Shown: piece after piece, positions 42,248 to 50,702 of the stretch
Numbering within the stretch: position 1 is the stretch's first letter
How the letters are laid out: the number at the start of each line of letters is the position of its first letter
Assembly: GCA_948288625.1 (NCBI GenBank)
Contig: CAOHYA010000001.1
Location: 310,001-374,000 of the forward strand
Direction: 5' to 3'
Origin: an uncultured Candidatus Saccharibacteria bacterium
GTDB lineage: Bacteria > Patescibacteriota > Saccharimonadia > Saccharimonadales > Saccharimonadaceae
Length of the DNA: 64,000 nucleotides
Notes under the pieces: generated by a model
Told to the model about the DNA's origin: nothing
Database searches by the model: none
The model's input: only the letters and a program-made list of their open reading frames with translations
Position numbers and translations under genes: made by a program

Positions 42248-43768
42248 ATGAATCAATCTTTAGCACTCGAGATTATGCTCTCGGGAGAGAGTGTGTTGCT
42301 GACGGGGCCGGCGGGTGCCGGTAAAACCTATGTATTGAACCAATTTATCAAATTGGCGAAGTACGAAGGTAAGCACGTTTCGGTTACGGCCACTACCGGT
42401 TTAGCCGCGACGCACTTGGGCGGCACGACGATCCATAGTTGGGCCGGTATAGGTGTCACCGATTATATTCCGCAAGGGTTTGCGGATCATATCGCAAAAG
42501 GCCGCAGAGAAATTATCGAAAAGACCGACGTATTGATTATCGATGAGATCAGTATGCTCCACGATTTTCGCCTCGATATGGTAGACGAAGCCTGTCGTTT
42601 GGTGCGCAAGGAACCCGACCTACCATTCGGCGGTATTCAAATTATTATGTCAGGAGACTTTTTCCAGCTCCCGCCGATTAATCGTGGTGATTCTCGTTCG
42701 GGTAGCTTTGTGGTCAACGCGAATGTGTGGCGCGAGCTCGACCCGGTTATTTGTTACCTTGAAGAGCAACACCGTCAGGACGATGAGGTGCTCATCGATA
42801 TCCTCAATGCCATTAGGGCTGGTGACGTCCGCCGTAACCATGCCGAAACGTTACTCGCTCGTACCGAGGTATTCCCGGATGAGCTCGAGCAGCTCACTGA
42901 GCTTCACACGGTCAACATCGACGTGGATAGTATGAATGAGGCGAAGTTGAAGCAGCTCGAAGGCGATGAGGTTTCGTACCAGCAAACGACGACAGGTGCT
43001 GATAACTACGTCGAAAACTTACAACGTTCCGTCTTGGCTCCCTCGATGCTCCGTCTTAAGCTTGGCGCTTTGGTGATGGCGGTGAAAAATAGCCCGGAAC
43101 GCAAATATGCGAACGGAAGTATCGGTACGGTGGTAGGGTTTGAGCCGCACACGGACTATCCGATCATTGAATTCAAAAATGGCAAAGAAGTTTCGATGAC
43201 CCCCGATACTTGGGAGCTTCGAGACGGTGACCGTAAACGGGCAAGTATTACCCAGATACCTATTCGCTTGGCATGGGCTATTACCGTTCATAAATCACAG
43301 GGTATGACCTTGGACGCCGCACGTATCGACCTCCGAAAAGCGTTCGTCGAAGGAATGGGGTATGTCGCGTTGAGTCGAGTAAAAAATGTGAACAACCTCT
43401 ATTTGACCGGTATCAACCAAATGGCCTTGAAAGTGAGCGAAGAAGCGAAGAGTATCGACGAGCGTCTGCGTGATAAGGCGGTCGAAGCTAAAAAACGCTT
43501 CGCTCATTTAGAGAAGAGAGCGACCGAGCGTGAAAAGGCTCCGGCACCGAAACCAAAAGCAACCGGTAACTGGGCAGATAAGATTGAGAAAATGCGCGAA
43601 ACATATCCTAACGCCTATAGGCCGTGGACAGATGATCAAGATAACGATTTGAAGCAGTATTTTCAACAAGGCGAATCGGTAGGGCAGTTAAGTAAACGTC
43701 TTGGACGACACGAAGGTTCGATTACCATTCGTCTGCAAAAACACTTCGGCGAAGACGTAATATCGTAA
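42248..43768 (+). CDS. PIF1-like SF1B helicase with C-terminal SANT/HTH-like domain
   Basis: A 506-residue DNA helicase. Walker A GPAGAGKTYVLNQFI (about residue 20), Ia TATTGLAATHLGGTTIHSWA, Walker B VLIIDEISMLHDF, motif III SGDFFQLPPI, and late motifs VHKSQGMTLDAARIDL and VALSRVKN. After a basic Pro-rich linker, residues 455-506 form a small domain starting YRPWTDDQDNDLKQYFQQGE and containing LSKRLGRHEGSITIRLQKH, as seen in bacterial PIF1-like helicases. These unwind G-quadruplexes and stalled structures. TATAAT is 7 nt before the ATG (leaderless). Confidence 0.93.
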   Translation: MNQSLALEIMLSGESVLLTGPAGAGKTYVLNQFIKLAKYEGKHVSVTATTGLAATHLGGTTIHSWAGIGVTDYIPQGFADHIAKGRREIIEKTDVLIIDEISMLHDFRLDMVDEACRLVRKEPDLPFGGIQIIMSGDFFQLPPINRGDSRSGSFVVNANVWRELDPVICYLEEQHRQDDEVLIDILNAIRAGDVRRNHAETLLARTEVFPDELEQLTELHTVNIDVDSMNEAKLKQLEGDEVSYQQTTTGADNYVENLQRSVLAPSMLRLKLGALVMAVKNSPERKYANGSIGTVVGFEPHTDYPIIEFKNGKEVSMTPDTWELRDGDRKRASITQIPIRLAWAITVHKSQGMTLDAARIDLRKAFVEGMGYVALSRVKNVNNLYLTGINQMALKVSEEAKSIDERLRDKAVEAKKRFAHLEKRATEREKAPAPKPKATGNWADKIEKMRETYPNAYRPWTDDQDNDLKQYFQQGESVGQLSKRLGRHEGSITIRLQKHFGEDVIS

Positions 43769-43787
43769 ACAAGAGTACAATGTAGGT

Positions 43788-44807
43788 ATGAAAGATCCTT
43801 TCTCGAAGAATGAAGTAAAAATTGCTGTTATCGGTGGGGGAACGGGCAGTTTTACGATGCTGTCATCCTTAAAGCGACATACCGGTCAAATCGCTGCTAT
43901 CGTAAGCATGGCTGATGACGGGGGAAGTACTGGTGTATTACGCGATGAATTAGGTACTTTGCCCCCTGGGGATGTACGACAATGTTTGGTTGCCTTAAGT
44001 GATTCGCCAAAAGTTCGTAATCTATTCGAATACCGTTTTGACGCTGGTACGTTCAGCGGCCATTCATTTGGTAACATTCTTTTGACTGCTTTGGAAAAGA
44101 TTACCGGTGATTTTAGCGAAGCCGTTGAGACCGCATCTGAAATTTTGCGTATTAATGGAGTAGTCATTCCTGCGACGCTTGATAACGTACGTCTCAAAAT
44201 GGAATGGGCCGACAAAAGCCTGATACTTGACGGTGAGCGGGTGATCGATGCGGGTAACTTTGCGAACGACCCACGCCAAGCGACGTTAAGCCTGACACCC
44301 GACGCGACACCTAACCCGATGGCCATAACGGCCATCGAACAAGCTGATATCGTCGTAATCGCACCAGGTGACTTATATACTTCGCTTGGTCCGCTATTGG
44401 TGATCGATGGTATTGGCGAGGCGCTCCGGAACACGAAAGCCAAAAAGATATACGTTGCCAATTTGGTAAGTAAACATGGTCAGACCGACGGCTTTACCGT
44501 CAGCGACCACGCCAGTGAGATTGAACGTTTTGCTGGCATGCCGTTCCTCGATTATGTTTTATATAACCAAGAAGCACCGACTGATGAAATTGCCCAGCGC
44601 TATAAAGAGGAGGGCGGCTATGTTACCGAAGCAGATACTGACGTGCTAGCTAAAAAACACTACGAAGTAGTCGGCGGTAATTTCCTGGGTGTCATGGCGA
44701 CAAGTAGCGAAGCTGATACGCTGATTGGAAAACGCTCATTGATACGTCACGACGCCGAAGCGGTCGCTCAATTAATCCTCGATATATATCATTCGCATGA
44801 AAGCTAA
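43788..44807 (+). CDS. yvcK: YvcK/MgfK gluconeogenesis factor family protein
   Basis: A 339-residue CofD-like fold protein. The start VIGGGTGSFTMLSSLKRH and MADDGGSTGVLRDELGTLPP, followed by GDVRQCLVALSD, are diagnostic of YvcK, which binds UDP-sugars and coordinates carbon flow with cell-wall synthesis in Gram-positives. A TACAAT box is 6 nt before the ATG (leaderless). The usual whiA and rapZ partners are absent. The last 11 nt overlap the HAD-family gene. Confidence 0.93.
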   Translation: MKDPFSKNEVKIAVIGGGTGSFTMLSSLKRHTGQIAAIVSMADDGGSTGVLRDELGTLPPGDVRQCLVALSDSPKVRNLFEYRFDAGTFSGHSFGNILLTALEKITGDFSEAVETASEILRINGVVIPATLDNVRLKMEWADKSLILDGERVIDAGNFANDPRQATLSLTPDATPNPMAITAIEQADIVVIAPGDLYTSLGPLLVIDGIGEALRNTKAKKIYVANLVSKHGQTDGFTVSDHASEIERFAGMPFLDYVLYNQEAPTDEIAQRYKEEGGYVTEADTDVLAKKHYEVVGGNFLGVMATSSEADTLIGKRSLIRHDAEAVAQLILDIYHSHES

Positions 44808-45489
44808 CCAAACCGTTTTCCATATACTTGATTTAGATAGAACGTTACTTGATACCTCCAAGCTGGCTCGGACGCTCAAAGACCTGATTGCCCGTAAAGA
44901 CCCATCTTTAGCCGAAGCTATCACTGCGGAAGCAGCTCGGCATAAACAAGAAAAGACCTCGTTTTTTATATTTGAATATATTGCAGGGCACATAGGGCAT
45001 GATGCTTTGAACGAATACGTACACCAGTTGAACTACTCGGTGCCTGCGAGCGAGCTTTTATTGCCCGGTGCCAGCGAGCGTATTGCCTTTGCCAAAAGTC
45101 AACCTGGATGGAGCGTGGGTATTTTAACCTACGGATCCAAACGTGATCAGATGATAAAGCTAAAACTTGCCGGCCTGCACCTTGAGCGGCACCTTATTAC
45201 CGATTCGCCGAAAAAAGGGGATATCATCACGTCGTGGAAGCTACCGAATGGAAAGTTCAAGCTACCGATAGAATTTGGCGGCCATAGCGTCGATTGCATA
45301 ACCCTAGACGACGACAAATTGGTTGCGTTCGAAAACCTTCCTGACGATGTATATGGGCAGTGGGTGACGCACGCCACTATCGGGGGCACTGTCGAAATGC
45401 AGAAGCTTCTACCGAATGTACGAGCCGTGGCTACCCTTGAAGAATCGATTCAGTATTTAAAACAGCATTTATCCACCACGGTAAAATAA
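44797..45489 (+). CDS. HAD-superfamily hydrolase-like protein
   Basis: A 230-residue HAD fold protein. Motif I is DLDRTLLDT (nucleophile Asp and acid Asp), motif II Thr is in VGILTYGS, motif III Lys is in SPKKGD and motif IV is in CITLDDDKL. The cap is helical (residues 20-85). The substrate cannot be assigned; most relatives are phosphatases. Translationally coupled to yvcK by an 11-nt overlap. The mraZ promoter region follows, with an inverted pair of DnaA-type boxes. Confidence 0.82.
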   Translation: MKANQTVFHILDLDRTLLDTSKLARTLKDLIARKDPSLAEAITAEAARHKQEKTSFFIFEYIAGHIGHDALNEYVHQLNYSVPASELLLPGASERIAFAKSQPGWSVGILTYGSKRDQMIKLKLAGLHLERHLITDSPKKGDIITSWKLPNGKFKLPIEFGGHSVDCITLDDDKLVAFENLPDDVYGQWVTHATIGGTVEMQKLLPNVRAVATLEESIQYLKQHLSTTVK

Positions 45490-45514
45490 CACCTCAATCT
45501 GTTAAGCATAAAAG

Positions 45515-45536
45515 TTATCCGCAGTTCTGTGGATAA
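45515..45536. promoter_or_regulatory. Inverted pair of DnaA-box-like sequences
   Basis: TTATCCGCA (45515-45523) and TGTGGATAA (45528-45536, the exact complement of TTATCCACA). Together they form a near-perfect dyad with 9 of 10 arm positions pairing. They may bind DnaA or act as a hairpin at the end of the HAD gene. Confidence 0.5.
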
Positions 45537-45567
45537 AGTGACAGGTTATATGAATATTGTCAAAAAA

Positions 45568-45601
45568 GGGGGTTGTAGTGGGTAGTTGTGGGTAGTATAT
45601 T
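45568..45601 (+). promoter_or_regulatory. MraZ operator repeats over the dcw promoter
   Basis: Three consecutive decamers, GGGGGTTGTA, GTGGGTAGTT, GTGGGTAGTA (45568-45597), match the GTGGG-type tandem boxes bound by MraZ. They cover a promoter TTGTAG (45573-45578), 17 bp, TATATT (45596-45601). Autoregulation of mraZ as in other bacteria is expected. Confidence 0.8.
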
Positions 45602-45679
45602 TAGGTCAGTGGAAAAAAGAGCCCACTAAGACAAACAACACATTTAAAAAATAACCTAAACCACCCCAAAGGAAACAAC

Positions 45680-46051
45680 GTGGCTCGCATAGATTATTTT
45701 GAACGAAAGCTCGACGATAAACGTCGATTGACGATACCATCAGAGCTTCGTGAAGAATTTCTTACTGGCGTTGTACTCACCAGGGGATTCGGCGACTATT
45801 TGCACCTTTACCCAAAATCGGTATGGGAGCAAGAAGTAGAACCAGCGCTCAGTACTGGTAGTATTCTCGATGAGAAAACTGCCGATGTGAACGTACAGTT
45901 CCGCCGTGGTAAGACCGAAGCCGAACTCGACCAAAAGCAGGGCCGCGTGACTATCGAGCAACATCTTCTTGATTTTGCCGGTATCACACGAGACATCGTA
46001 GCTGTTCGAGCTGGCGCGTACTGGCGATTGTTGCCAGGCGATTCCGAATAA
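45680..46051 (+). CDS. mraZ: Transcriptional regulator MraZ
   Basis: DNA-binding regulator at the head of the division cluster (123 aa, slightly short of the usual 140-150). Two MraZ/SpoVT-AbrB half-domains: FERKLDDKRRLTIPSELREE near the N-terminus and KQGRVTIEQHLLDFAGITRD near the end. It starts with GTG at 45680, preceded by AAAGGAAA. MraZ forms ring oligomers that bind repeated GTGGG boxes; such boxes lie 80 nt upstream. A 440-nt spacer separates it from rsmH, which is unusual. Confidence 0.93.
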   Translation: MARIDYFERKLDDKRRLTIPSELREEFLTGVVLTRGFGDYLHLYPKSVWEQEVEPALSTGSILDEKTADVNVQFRRGKTEAELDQKQGRVTIEQHLLDFAGITRDIVAVRAGAYWRLLPGDSE

Positions 46052-46492
46052 TTTTTTAACCGTCGGTTCTTTAACAATCTAAAACGAGAAAACAAACTCT
46101 CGAGATCAACTATCTGGTAGTGAGGCGTGGGAATCGGCAACACATTAAACAAGCCGACGTACCTTGTTCCAAAAAAACACACCTCCCAAAACTCCACCTC
46201 ACACATAAGTCTCTCAACATTGATAGTAGTAGGGTATGAGCTGTCTATAAGACGCCCCCAATAATCTGCTATCACGACTTTTACAAAAAGTATGTTCACA
46301 TACTTTACAAAAACAAACACACCTGCGAAAACAAACAGCTTCACTATCGGATAGGTGATCTTGAGAGATTCCGAGCAAAGAACGAACAAAATGAAGTTCT
46401 TCATTTTTTCGCTCTTTCGAGGAATCGAAGCAAGATATGGCTCGTCCATATCTTGCGCTCTTCCGTCTATGACTTAGGTTATAATGGAGGAG
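46052..46492 (+). other. Structured, G-poor spacer between mraZ and rsmH
   Basis: 441 nt without a supported gene. The plus strand is strikingly rich in A and C. It contains TCGGC/GCCGA, a 20-bp dyad AAAGTATGT-TC-ACATACTTT (46287-46306), a long imperfect hairpin around AAAATGAA-GTTC-TTCATTTT (about 46366-46426, followed by T-rich sequence), and a 10-bp perfect hairpin CAAGATATGG/CCATATCTTG (46431-46455). The rsmH -10 (TATAAT 46480-46485) is at its end, so rsmH is transcribed separately. A minus-strand frame runs across it into mraZ but lacks any start signal. Confidence 0.6.
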
Positions 46493-47380
46493 ATGAGTAA
46501 AGAACATCCACCACATCATGTTCCAGTTCTTCTTGAAAGCGTGGTAACGCTGCTTCGGCCTGAAGCGGGTGAGTCGTATCTCGACTTGACCGCAGGGTAT
46601 GCCGGGCACGCTACCGTCATCTTGAATAAAACTGGTAACTACAAGGAAAGCGTCTTAGTTGACCGTGACGATTATGCGATCGCGCATTTATCCGAACTTG
46701 AAACGAAGGGCGTCCGTTTGATGCACTCCGACTTTTCCGCTGCCGCGATGCAGCTGGCTGAAGAAGGCAAGACATTCGACGTTATCCTGATCGATTTGGG
46801 GGTGTCGTCACCACAGCTCGATCAGGGCGAACGAGGGTTTTCATTCTCGCACAATGGTCCGCTCGACATGCGAATGGATAGAAGCCGTGGCATTACTGCC
46901 GCAGAGCTTATTAACCAGTCAAGTGTCAAGCAATTAGCATCGATCATCCACGATTACGGTGATGAGCCTTACAGCTTAGCCAACCGTCTCGCCGAAGTAA
47001 TCGTTGCCGGAAGGCCATTTGCGGATACGAAATCTCTCGCCGAACTTATCGCAGCGAATCATCGTGGACGTTGGGCGAAAACCCACCCGGCCACGCGTAC
47101 TTTTCAAGCGCTCCGCATTTCCGTCAATGACGAACTCGGGCAAATAAAAGCAACCTTGCCACTGCTTCCAAGACTTTTGAACAAAGGGGGAAGAGTAGGG
47201 GTGATCAGCTTTCATAGCCTCGAGGATCGATTGGTGAAACGGTTCTTCAAGGACCAATTCGATTCTGGTTTAGAAGCCGAACTCGATATCATCACGAAAA
47301 AGCCTGTCTCCGGAGCCACCGACGATGTTCACAATCCGCGTTCGCGAAGCGCAAAGCTTCGGGTCGCCGTGAAAAAATAA
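46493..47380 (+). CDS. rsmH: 16S rRNA (cytosine(1402)-N4)-methyltransferase
   Basis: Methylates C1402 in the 30S P site (295 aa). N-terminal HHVPVLLESVVTLLRPEAGE, the SAM motif YLDLTAGYAGHATVIL, ILIDLGVSSPQLDQGERGFS and GPLDMRMD are all family signatures, ending with GGRVGVISFHSLEDRLVKRF. The family's usual DGT in the SAM motif is DLTAGYAGH here. TATAAT (46480-46485) is 7 nt before ATG 46493; the ATG at 46484 lies in the -10 box. GGAGG between them could also serve as a ribosome site if transcription starts earlier. Confidence 0.95.
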   Translation: MSKEHPPHHVPVLLESVVTLLRPEAGESYLDLTAGYAGHATVILNKTGNYKESVLVDRDDYAIAHLSELETKGVRLMHSDFSAAAMQLAEEGKTFDVILIDLGVSSPQLDQGERGFSFSHNGPLDMRMDRSRGITAAELINQSSVKQLASIIHDYGDEPYSLANRLAEVIVAGRPFADTKSLAELIAANHRGRWAKTHPATRTFQALRISVNDELGQIKATLPLLPRLLNKGGRVGVISFHSLEDRLVKRFFKDQFDSGLEAELDIITKKPVSGATDDVHNPRSRSAKLRVAVKK

Positions 47381-47406
47381 AACAAAAAACGAAAGGGCAA
47401 AACACC

Positions 47407-47472
47407 ATGCCAATTCACATCCCAGTACAATACACAGACCAAACACAAGTTGTTTCAGTCCGCGTAAAATAG
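47407..47472 (+). CDS. Possible 21-residue peptide between rsmH and ftsL
   Basis: ATG at 47407 with AAAGGG about 9 nt upstream opens a frame for MPIHIPVQYTDQTQVVSVRV plus a final Lys, then TAG. It lies in the 185-nt spacer of the division cluster just before a strong hairpin. It could be a leader peptide coupling translation to the hairpin, or chance. No homology evidence. Confidence 0.25.
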   Translation: MPIHIPVQYTDQTQVVSVRVK

Positions 47473-47480
47473 TACCCATT

Positions 47481-47522
47481 CCCTCGGGCGCATCGCGTAT
47501 ATGCGATGTGCCCACTAGAGGG
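47481..47522 (+). terminator. Strong hairpin in the rsmH-ftsL spacer
   Basis: An 11-bp stem with one G-U (47486-47496 with 47503-47513), loop GTATAT, closed by an outer CCCTC/GAGGG (47481-47485, 47518-47522). No U-tract follows, so it may be a processing or stabilising element rather than a terminator. Confidence 0.55.
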
Positions 47523-47565
47523 CCAAAAACAAACACATAAAAACAAAAAGAATTCATCCACCACA

Positions 47566-47916
47566 ATGTCAAACCAATCAACATCGTATTACGTCAATCG
47601 ACGTCAGCAGAACTGGTCTCGCAACCAGAACACGACTCGCTATGTTTCAGCTATCAAGCTGGGCCCTGTAGCGCACACTGTTCTTGTCGCGCTTATGATC
47701 ATTGTTCTCGGGCTCATTTACGTGACTCAAGCGACTCGCACAACCGGTTATGACTATGAGATGCAAAAAATCGATAGCCAAATTGCCGAATACGACCAAC
47801 AAAAAAGCGAACTCGAAATTGAGAACACCCGTTTGACCGCACTTGAAACTGTGAAGAACAGTAGTGTCGCCAAAGAAATGACCACATCGACTGATACGCA
47901 ATACGTTCAACAATAA
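47566..47916 (+). CDS. ftsL: FtsL/DivIC-like division protein
   Basis: A 116-residue bitopic protein: Asn/Gln/Arg-rich cytoplasmic N-terminus, one membrane helix at about 37-56 (VLVALMIIVLGLIYVT), then a coiled coil (about 65-100, KIDSQIAEYDQQKSELEIEN). Position between rsmH and ftsI is the classical ftsL locus. FtsL with FtsB/DivIC and FtsQ activates septal wall synthesis. ATG 47566 is taken as the start; a longer frame to 47506 begins inside the hairpin. No good Shine-Dalgarno is seen. Confidence 0.82.
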   Translation: MSNQSTSYYVNRRQQNWSRNQNTTRYVSAIKLGPVAHTVLVALMIIVLGLIYVTQATRTTGYDYEMQKIDSQIAEYDQQKSELEIENTRLTALETVKNSSVAKEMTTSTDTQYVQQ

Positions 47917-47921
47917 TTTGT

Positions 47922-49664
47922 ATGAAACCATCAGTACTACGCCAAGGCAGTCGTTCACGAATACTTGCGGCGGTAATCCTCGGGATTGCGGCCATTTTTG
48001 TGATTCGCTTATTTTACTTGCAGGTAATTCAGCATGGGCATTATCTCGAACTGGCGCACGCCGAACAAATGACACGTGAGCGTATTCCTGCCAAAAGAGG
48101 GGAGATATATGCGTTAAGCGGTGCGACTCCGGTCAAGATGGTACTGAACGAAACTGTCTATACCGTGTTTGTCGACCCGGCGGTAATTGCCGACAGTTCT
48201 AAGGTCGTCAGTGTCATGAAGCAGATTGCCGGGGGCAATGTGCGTGATAACTTTGAAGATCTTATCAAGAAAACCGAAACTCGCTATCAAATTATAGCGA
48301 CCAAAGTCACTCGCTTACAGGCTGACAAAATCAAAGATGCCGGCCTGAAAGGGATTGGCTTCCAAGCCGTGTCGCAGCGTGTATATCCCGAAGAAAGCTT
48401 AGCTTCGCAAGTGCTTGGCTTTGTCGATACCGAAGGTGAAGGTAAATATGGTATCGAAGGCTATGAAAACGATGCCTTAAAAGGTATCGATGGGCGGCTT
48501 GAAACGGTGACTGATGTGAGTGATGTGCCGTTGACGATTGGTGACCGTAATATCCGCGAACCGGCTCAAGATGGTAAAGATATTGTGATGTCACTCGACC
48601 GTAACGTCCAGTCACATTCGGAAAAAGCACTGGCAGATGGGCTGAAACGAACTGGCGCAACGGCAGGAAGCGTATTGGTAATGAACCCGAACAACGGCCA
48701 GGTCATGGCGATGGCAAACCTACCGACCTACAATCCAGGTAAATACTTCGAGGTGCAAGATGCCGCCGCCTTTAATAATGGTACGATCTCAGCTCCGTAC
48801 GAACCCGGCTCTGACGTAAAAACGTTTACGATGGCAGCGGGTATCGACAAAGGTGTGGTGAAGGCGGCTGATACCTATTACAATACCGATTCGATCAAAA
48901 TCGATGACCGCACTATTGGTAATGCAACGAAAGGTCACACAGGCAATATTACCTTCCAAACCGCCTTGACTTACTCATTGAACACTGGTTTCGTGACCGT
49001 TGCGCAGCGGTTAGGTGACGGTAAGTCAATCAACCGCACTGCTCGAGATACGATGTATGAATATTTTCATGACCGTTTCCGTTTAGGGGAGTTAACGGGT
49101 GTTGAACTGGCCAACGAAGCGAAAGGTATTCTTATCTCGCCAAACGACCCTGATGGAAATGCCGTACGGTATTCAAATATGTCTTTCGGTCAAGGGTTGG
49201 ACGTAACTATGGTGCAGGTGAGCGGTGGCTTCAGTGCCATGATCAATGGCGGCAATTACTACAAGCCAACAGTTATTGCCGGTGAAATGGTAAACGGCGA
49301 ATTCAAGAGAGATACAGAAGCGCAGCCGGTTCAATCGGGCGTGGTAACCCCATCAACCTCTGAGCAAATGCGACAAATGATGCAAACGGCACGGTCGCTT
49401 TCGTTCGGGCGTACCGATAAGCAAGGGTATAACATCGGTGGTAAGACTGGTACTTCGCAGGTTATCAAAAACGGTGTCTACAGCAATAATGAAACCATCG
49501 GTACCTACCTGGGATATGGTGGTGCTGAAACCCCTGAGTATGTCATAATGGTGTCGGTATCTGGCGACAACAAAGAACTGCAGGGTGCCCGCGATGCACT
49601 GCCAATTTTTACCGATATCTCAAACTGGATGCTCGATTATTTAAAGATTCAACCAAAAGGATAA
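47922..49664 (+). CDS. ftsI: Penicillin-binding protein 2/FtsI transpeptidase
   Basis: Septal class B PBP (580 aa). Membrane anchor at about 15-35, then the pedestal starting ERIPAKRGEIYALSG. The transpeptidase carries the nucleophile in SDVK (within PYEPGSDVKTFTM), the second motif SLN (YSLNTGF) and KTG (GGKTGTSQV). It crosslinks peptidoglycan at the septum together with FtsW, encoded two genes downstream. No PASTA domains. Confidence 0.94.
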   Translation: MKPSVLRQGSRSRILAAVILGIAAIFVIRLFYLQVIQHGHYLELAHAEQMTRERIPAKRGEIYALSGATPVKMVLNETVYTVFVDPAVIADSSKVVSVMKQIAGGNVRDNFEDLIKKTETRYQIIATKVTRLQADKIKDAGLKGIGFQAVSQRVYPEESLASQVLGFVDTEGEGKYGIEGYENDALKGIDGRLETVTDVSDVPLTIGDRNIREPAQDGKDIVMSLDRNVQSHSEKALADGLKRTGATAGSVLVMNPNNGQVMAMANLPTYNPGKYFEVQDAAAFNNGTISAPYEPGSDVKTFTMAAGIDKGVVKAADTYYNTDSIKIDDRTIGNATKGHTGNITFQTALTYSLNTGFVTVAQRLGDGKSINRTARDTMYEYFHDRFRLGELTGVELANEAKGILISPNDPDGNAVRYSNMSFGQGLDVTMVQVSGGFSAMINGGNYYKPTVIAGEMVNGEFKRDTEAQPVQSGVVTPSTSEQMRQMMQTARSLSFGRTDKQGYNIGGKTGTSQVIKNGVYSNNETIGTYLGYGGAETPEYVIMVSVSGDNKELQGARDALPIFTDISNWMLDYLKIQPKG

Positions 49665-49666
49665 CC

Positions 49667-50701
49667 ATGGAAGTAGTAACAAGCTCACTCAGTAACGAAT
49701 TTGTCAGAAGTTTTATTCTTAGTGTGGCTGCCTTTATTTTGGCGATGGCCCTAACACCGATCTATACGTTCGTAGCATACCGCTACAAGTTTTGGAAACG
49801 CCAACGTACCGAAAGTACTACCGGTGAATTGTTGAAGGTATTTACGAAACTTCACGCCGACAAATTCAAGCGAAATATCCCGACTATGGCGGGGGCGGTA
49901 TTCGTGTTGGCGATCGTCACGATCACGTTCTTTTTCAACCTCGACCAAGCGCAAACGTGGCTTCCGTTGGCAGCATTGGTCGGCGGGGCAATCGTCGGGT
50001 TAGTTGATGACATTATCAATATTCGCGGTGGTGGTAAAGGCGTGGCGGGGCTTCGTTCGAACTTAAAGTTCTTGATGATTACCGCGATTGGCGTCGGGCT
50101 TGGTTGGTATTTCTTCCAAAAACTTGGCATCAGCGGTATTTATGTGCCGTTCATCGGGCCATGGGAACTTGGCTGGTTGATTATACCGATCTTTGCTTTC
50201 GTAGTGGTAGCGACCGGTAATGCGGTAAACATTAGCGATGGCCTCGATGGGCTTGCTGGTGGGCTGGCAGCGATCGCGTTCGGTAGCTTTGGTATCATCG
50301 CCTTGCTACAAGGTAACGGTATTATGGCCGGATTCTGCTTCACGGTCGTAGGGGCACTGTTAAGCTACCTGTGGTTTAACATTTACCCGGCACGTTTCTT
50401 TATGGGTGACGTGGGCAGCTTTGCATTGGGTACTTCGCTCGGTGTCGTGGCGATGCTGACCGATTCATTGTTCATCCTTCCGATTATCGGTTTGGTGTTC
50501 GTAGTCGAAGCGGGTTCAAGCTTAATCCAAATCTTCAGCAAACGAGTATTCAAACGTAAGGTGTTTATTTCGGCACCTATCCATCACCACCTTGAAGCCA
50601 TCGGGTGGCCTGAGACTAAAGTGACGATGCGGTTTTGGATTATCGCTGCCGTCTGTTCGTTCGTCGGGGTAATGTTGGCGCTCGCCGGAGGCAACATTTA
50701 G
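49667..50701 (+). CDS. mraY: Phospho-N-acetylmuramoyl-pentapeptide transferase
   Basis: Polytopic membrane enzyme making lipid I from UDP-MurNAc-pentapeptide and undecaprenyl phosphate (344 aa, about ten hydrophobic segments). Catalytic Asp pair in GLVDDIINIRGGGKG, NAVNISDGLDGLAGG, the metal site FMGDVGSFALG, and the MraY-specific HHHLE in APIHHHLEAIGWPETKV. It starts 2 nt after ftsI; ftsW starts 1 nt after it. Confidence 0.96.
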   Translation: MEVVTSSLSNEFVRSFILSVAAFILAMALTPIYTFVAYRYKFWKRQRTESTTGELLKVFTKLHADKFKRNIPTMAGAVFVLAIVTITFFFNLDQAQTWLPLAALVGGAIVGLVDDIINIRGGGKGVAGLRSNLKFLMITAIGVGLGWYFFQKLGISGIYVPFIGPWELGWLIIPIFAFVVVATGNAVNISDGLDGLAGGLAAIAFGSFGIIALLQGNGIMAGFCFTVVGALLSYLWFNIYPARFFMGDVGSFALGTSLGVVAMLTDSLFILPIIGLVFVVEAGSSLIQIFSKRVFKRKVFISAPIHHHLEAIGWPETKVTMRFWIIAAVCSFVGVMLALAGGNI

Positions 50702-50702
50702 C

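Noticed and set aside
45808..46449. 213-codon minus-strand frame across the mraZ 5' part and the mraZ-rsmH spacer
   Set aside because: It runs antisense through mraZ, has no promoter or ribosome site at its start, and its hydrophobic look follows from the A/C-rich plus strand.
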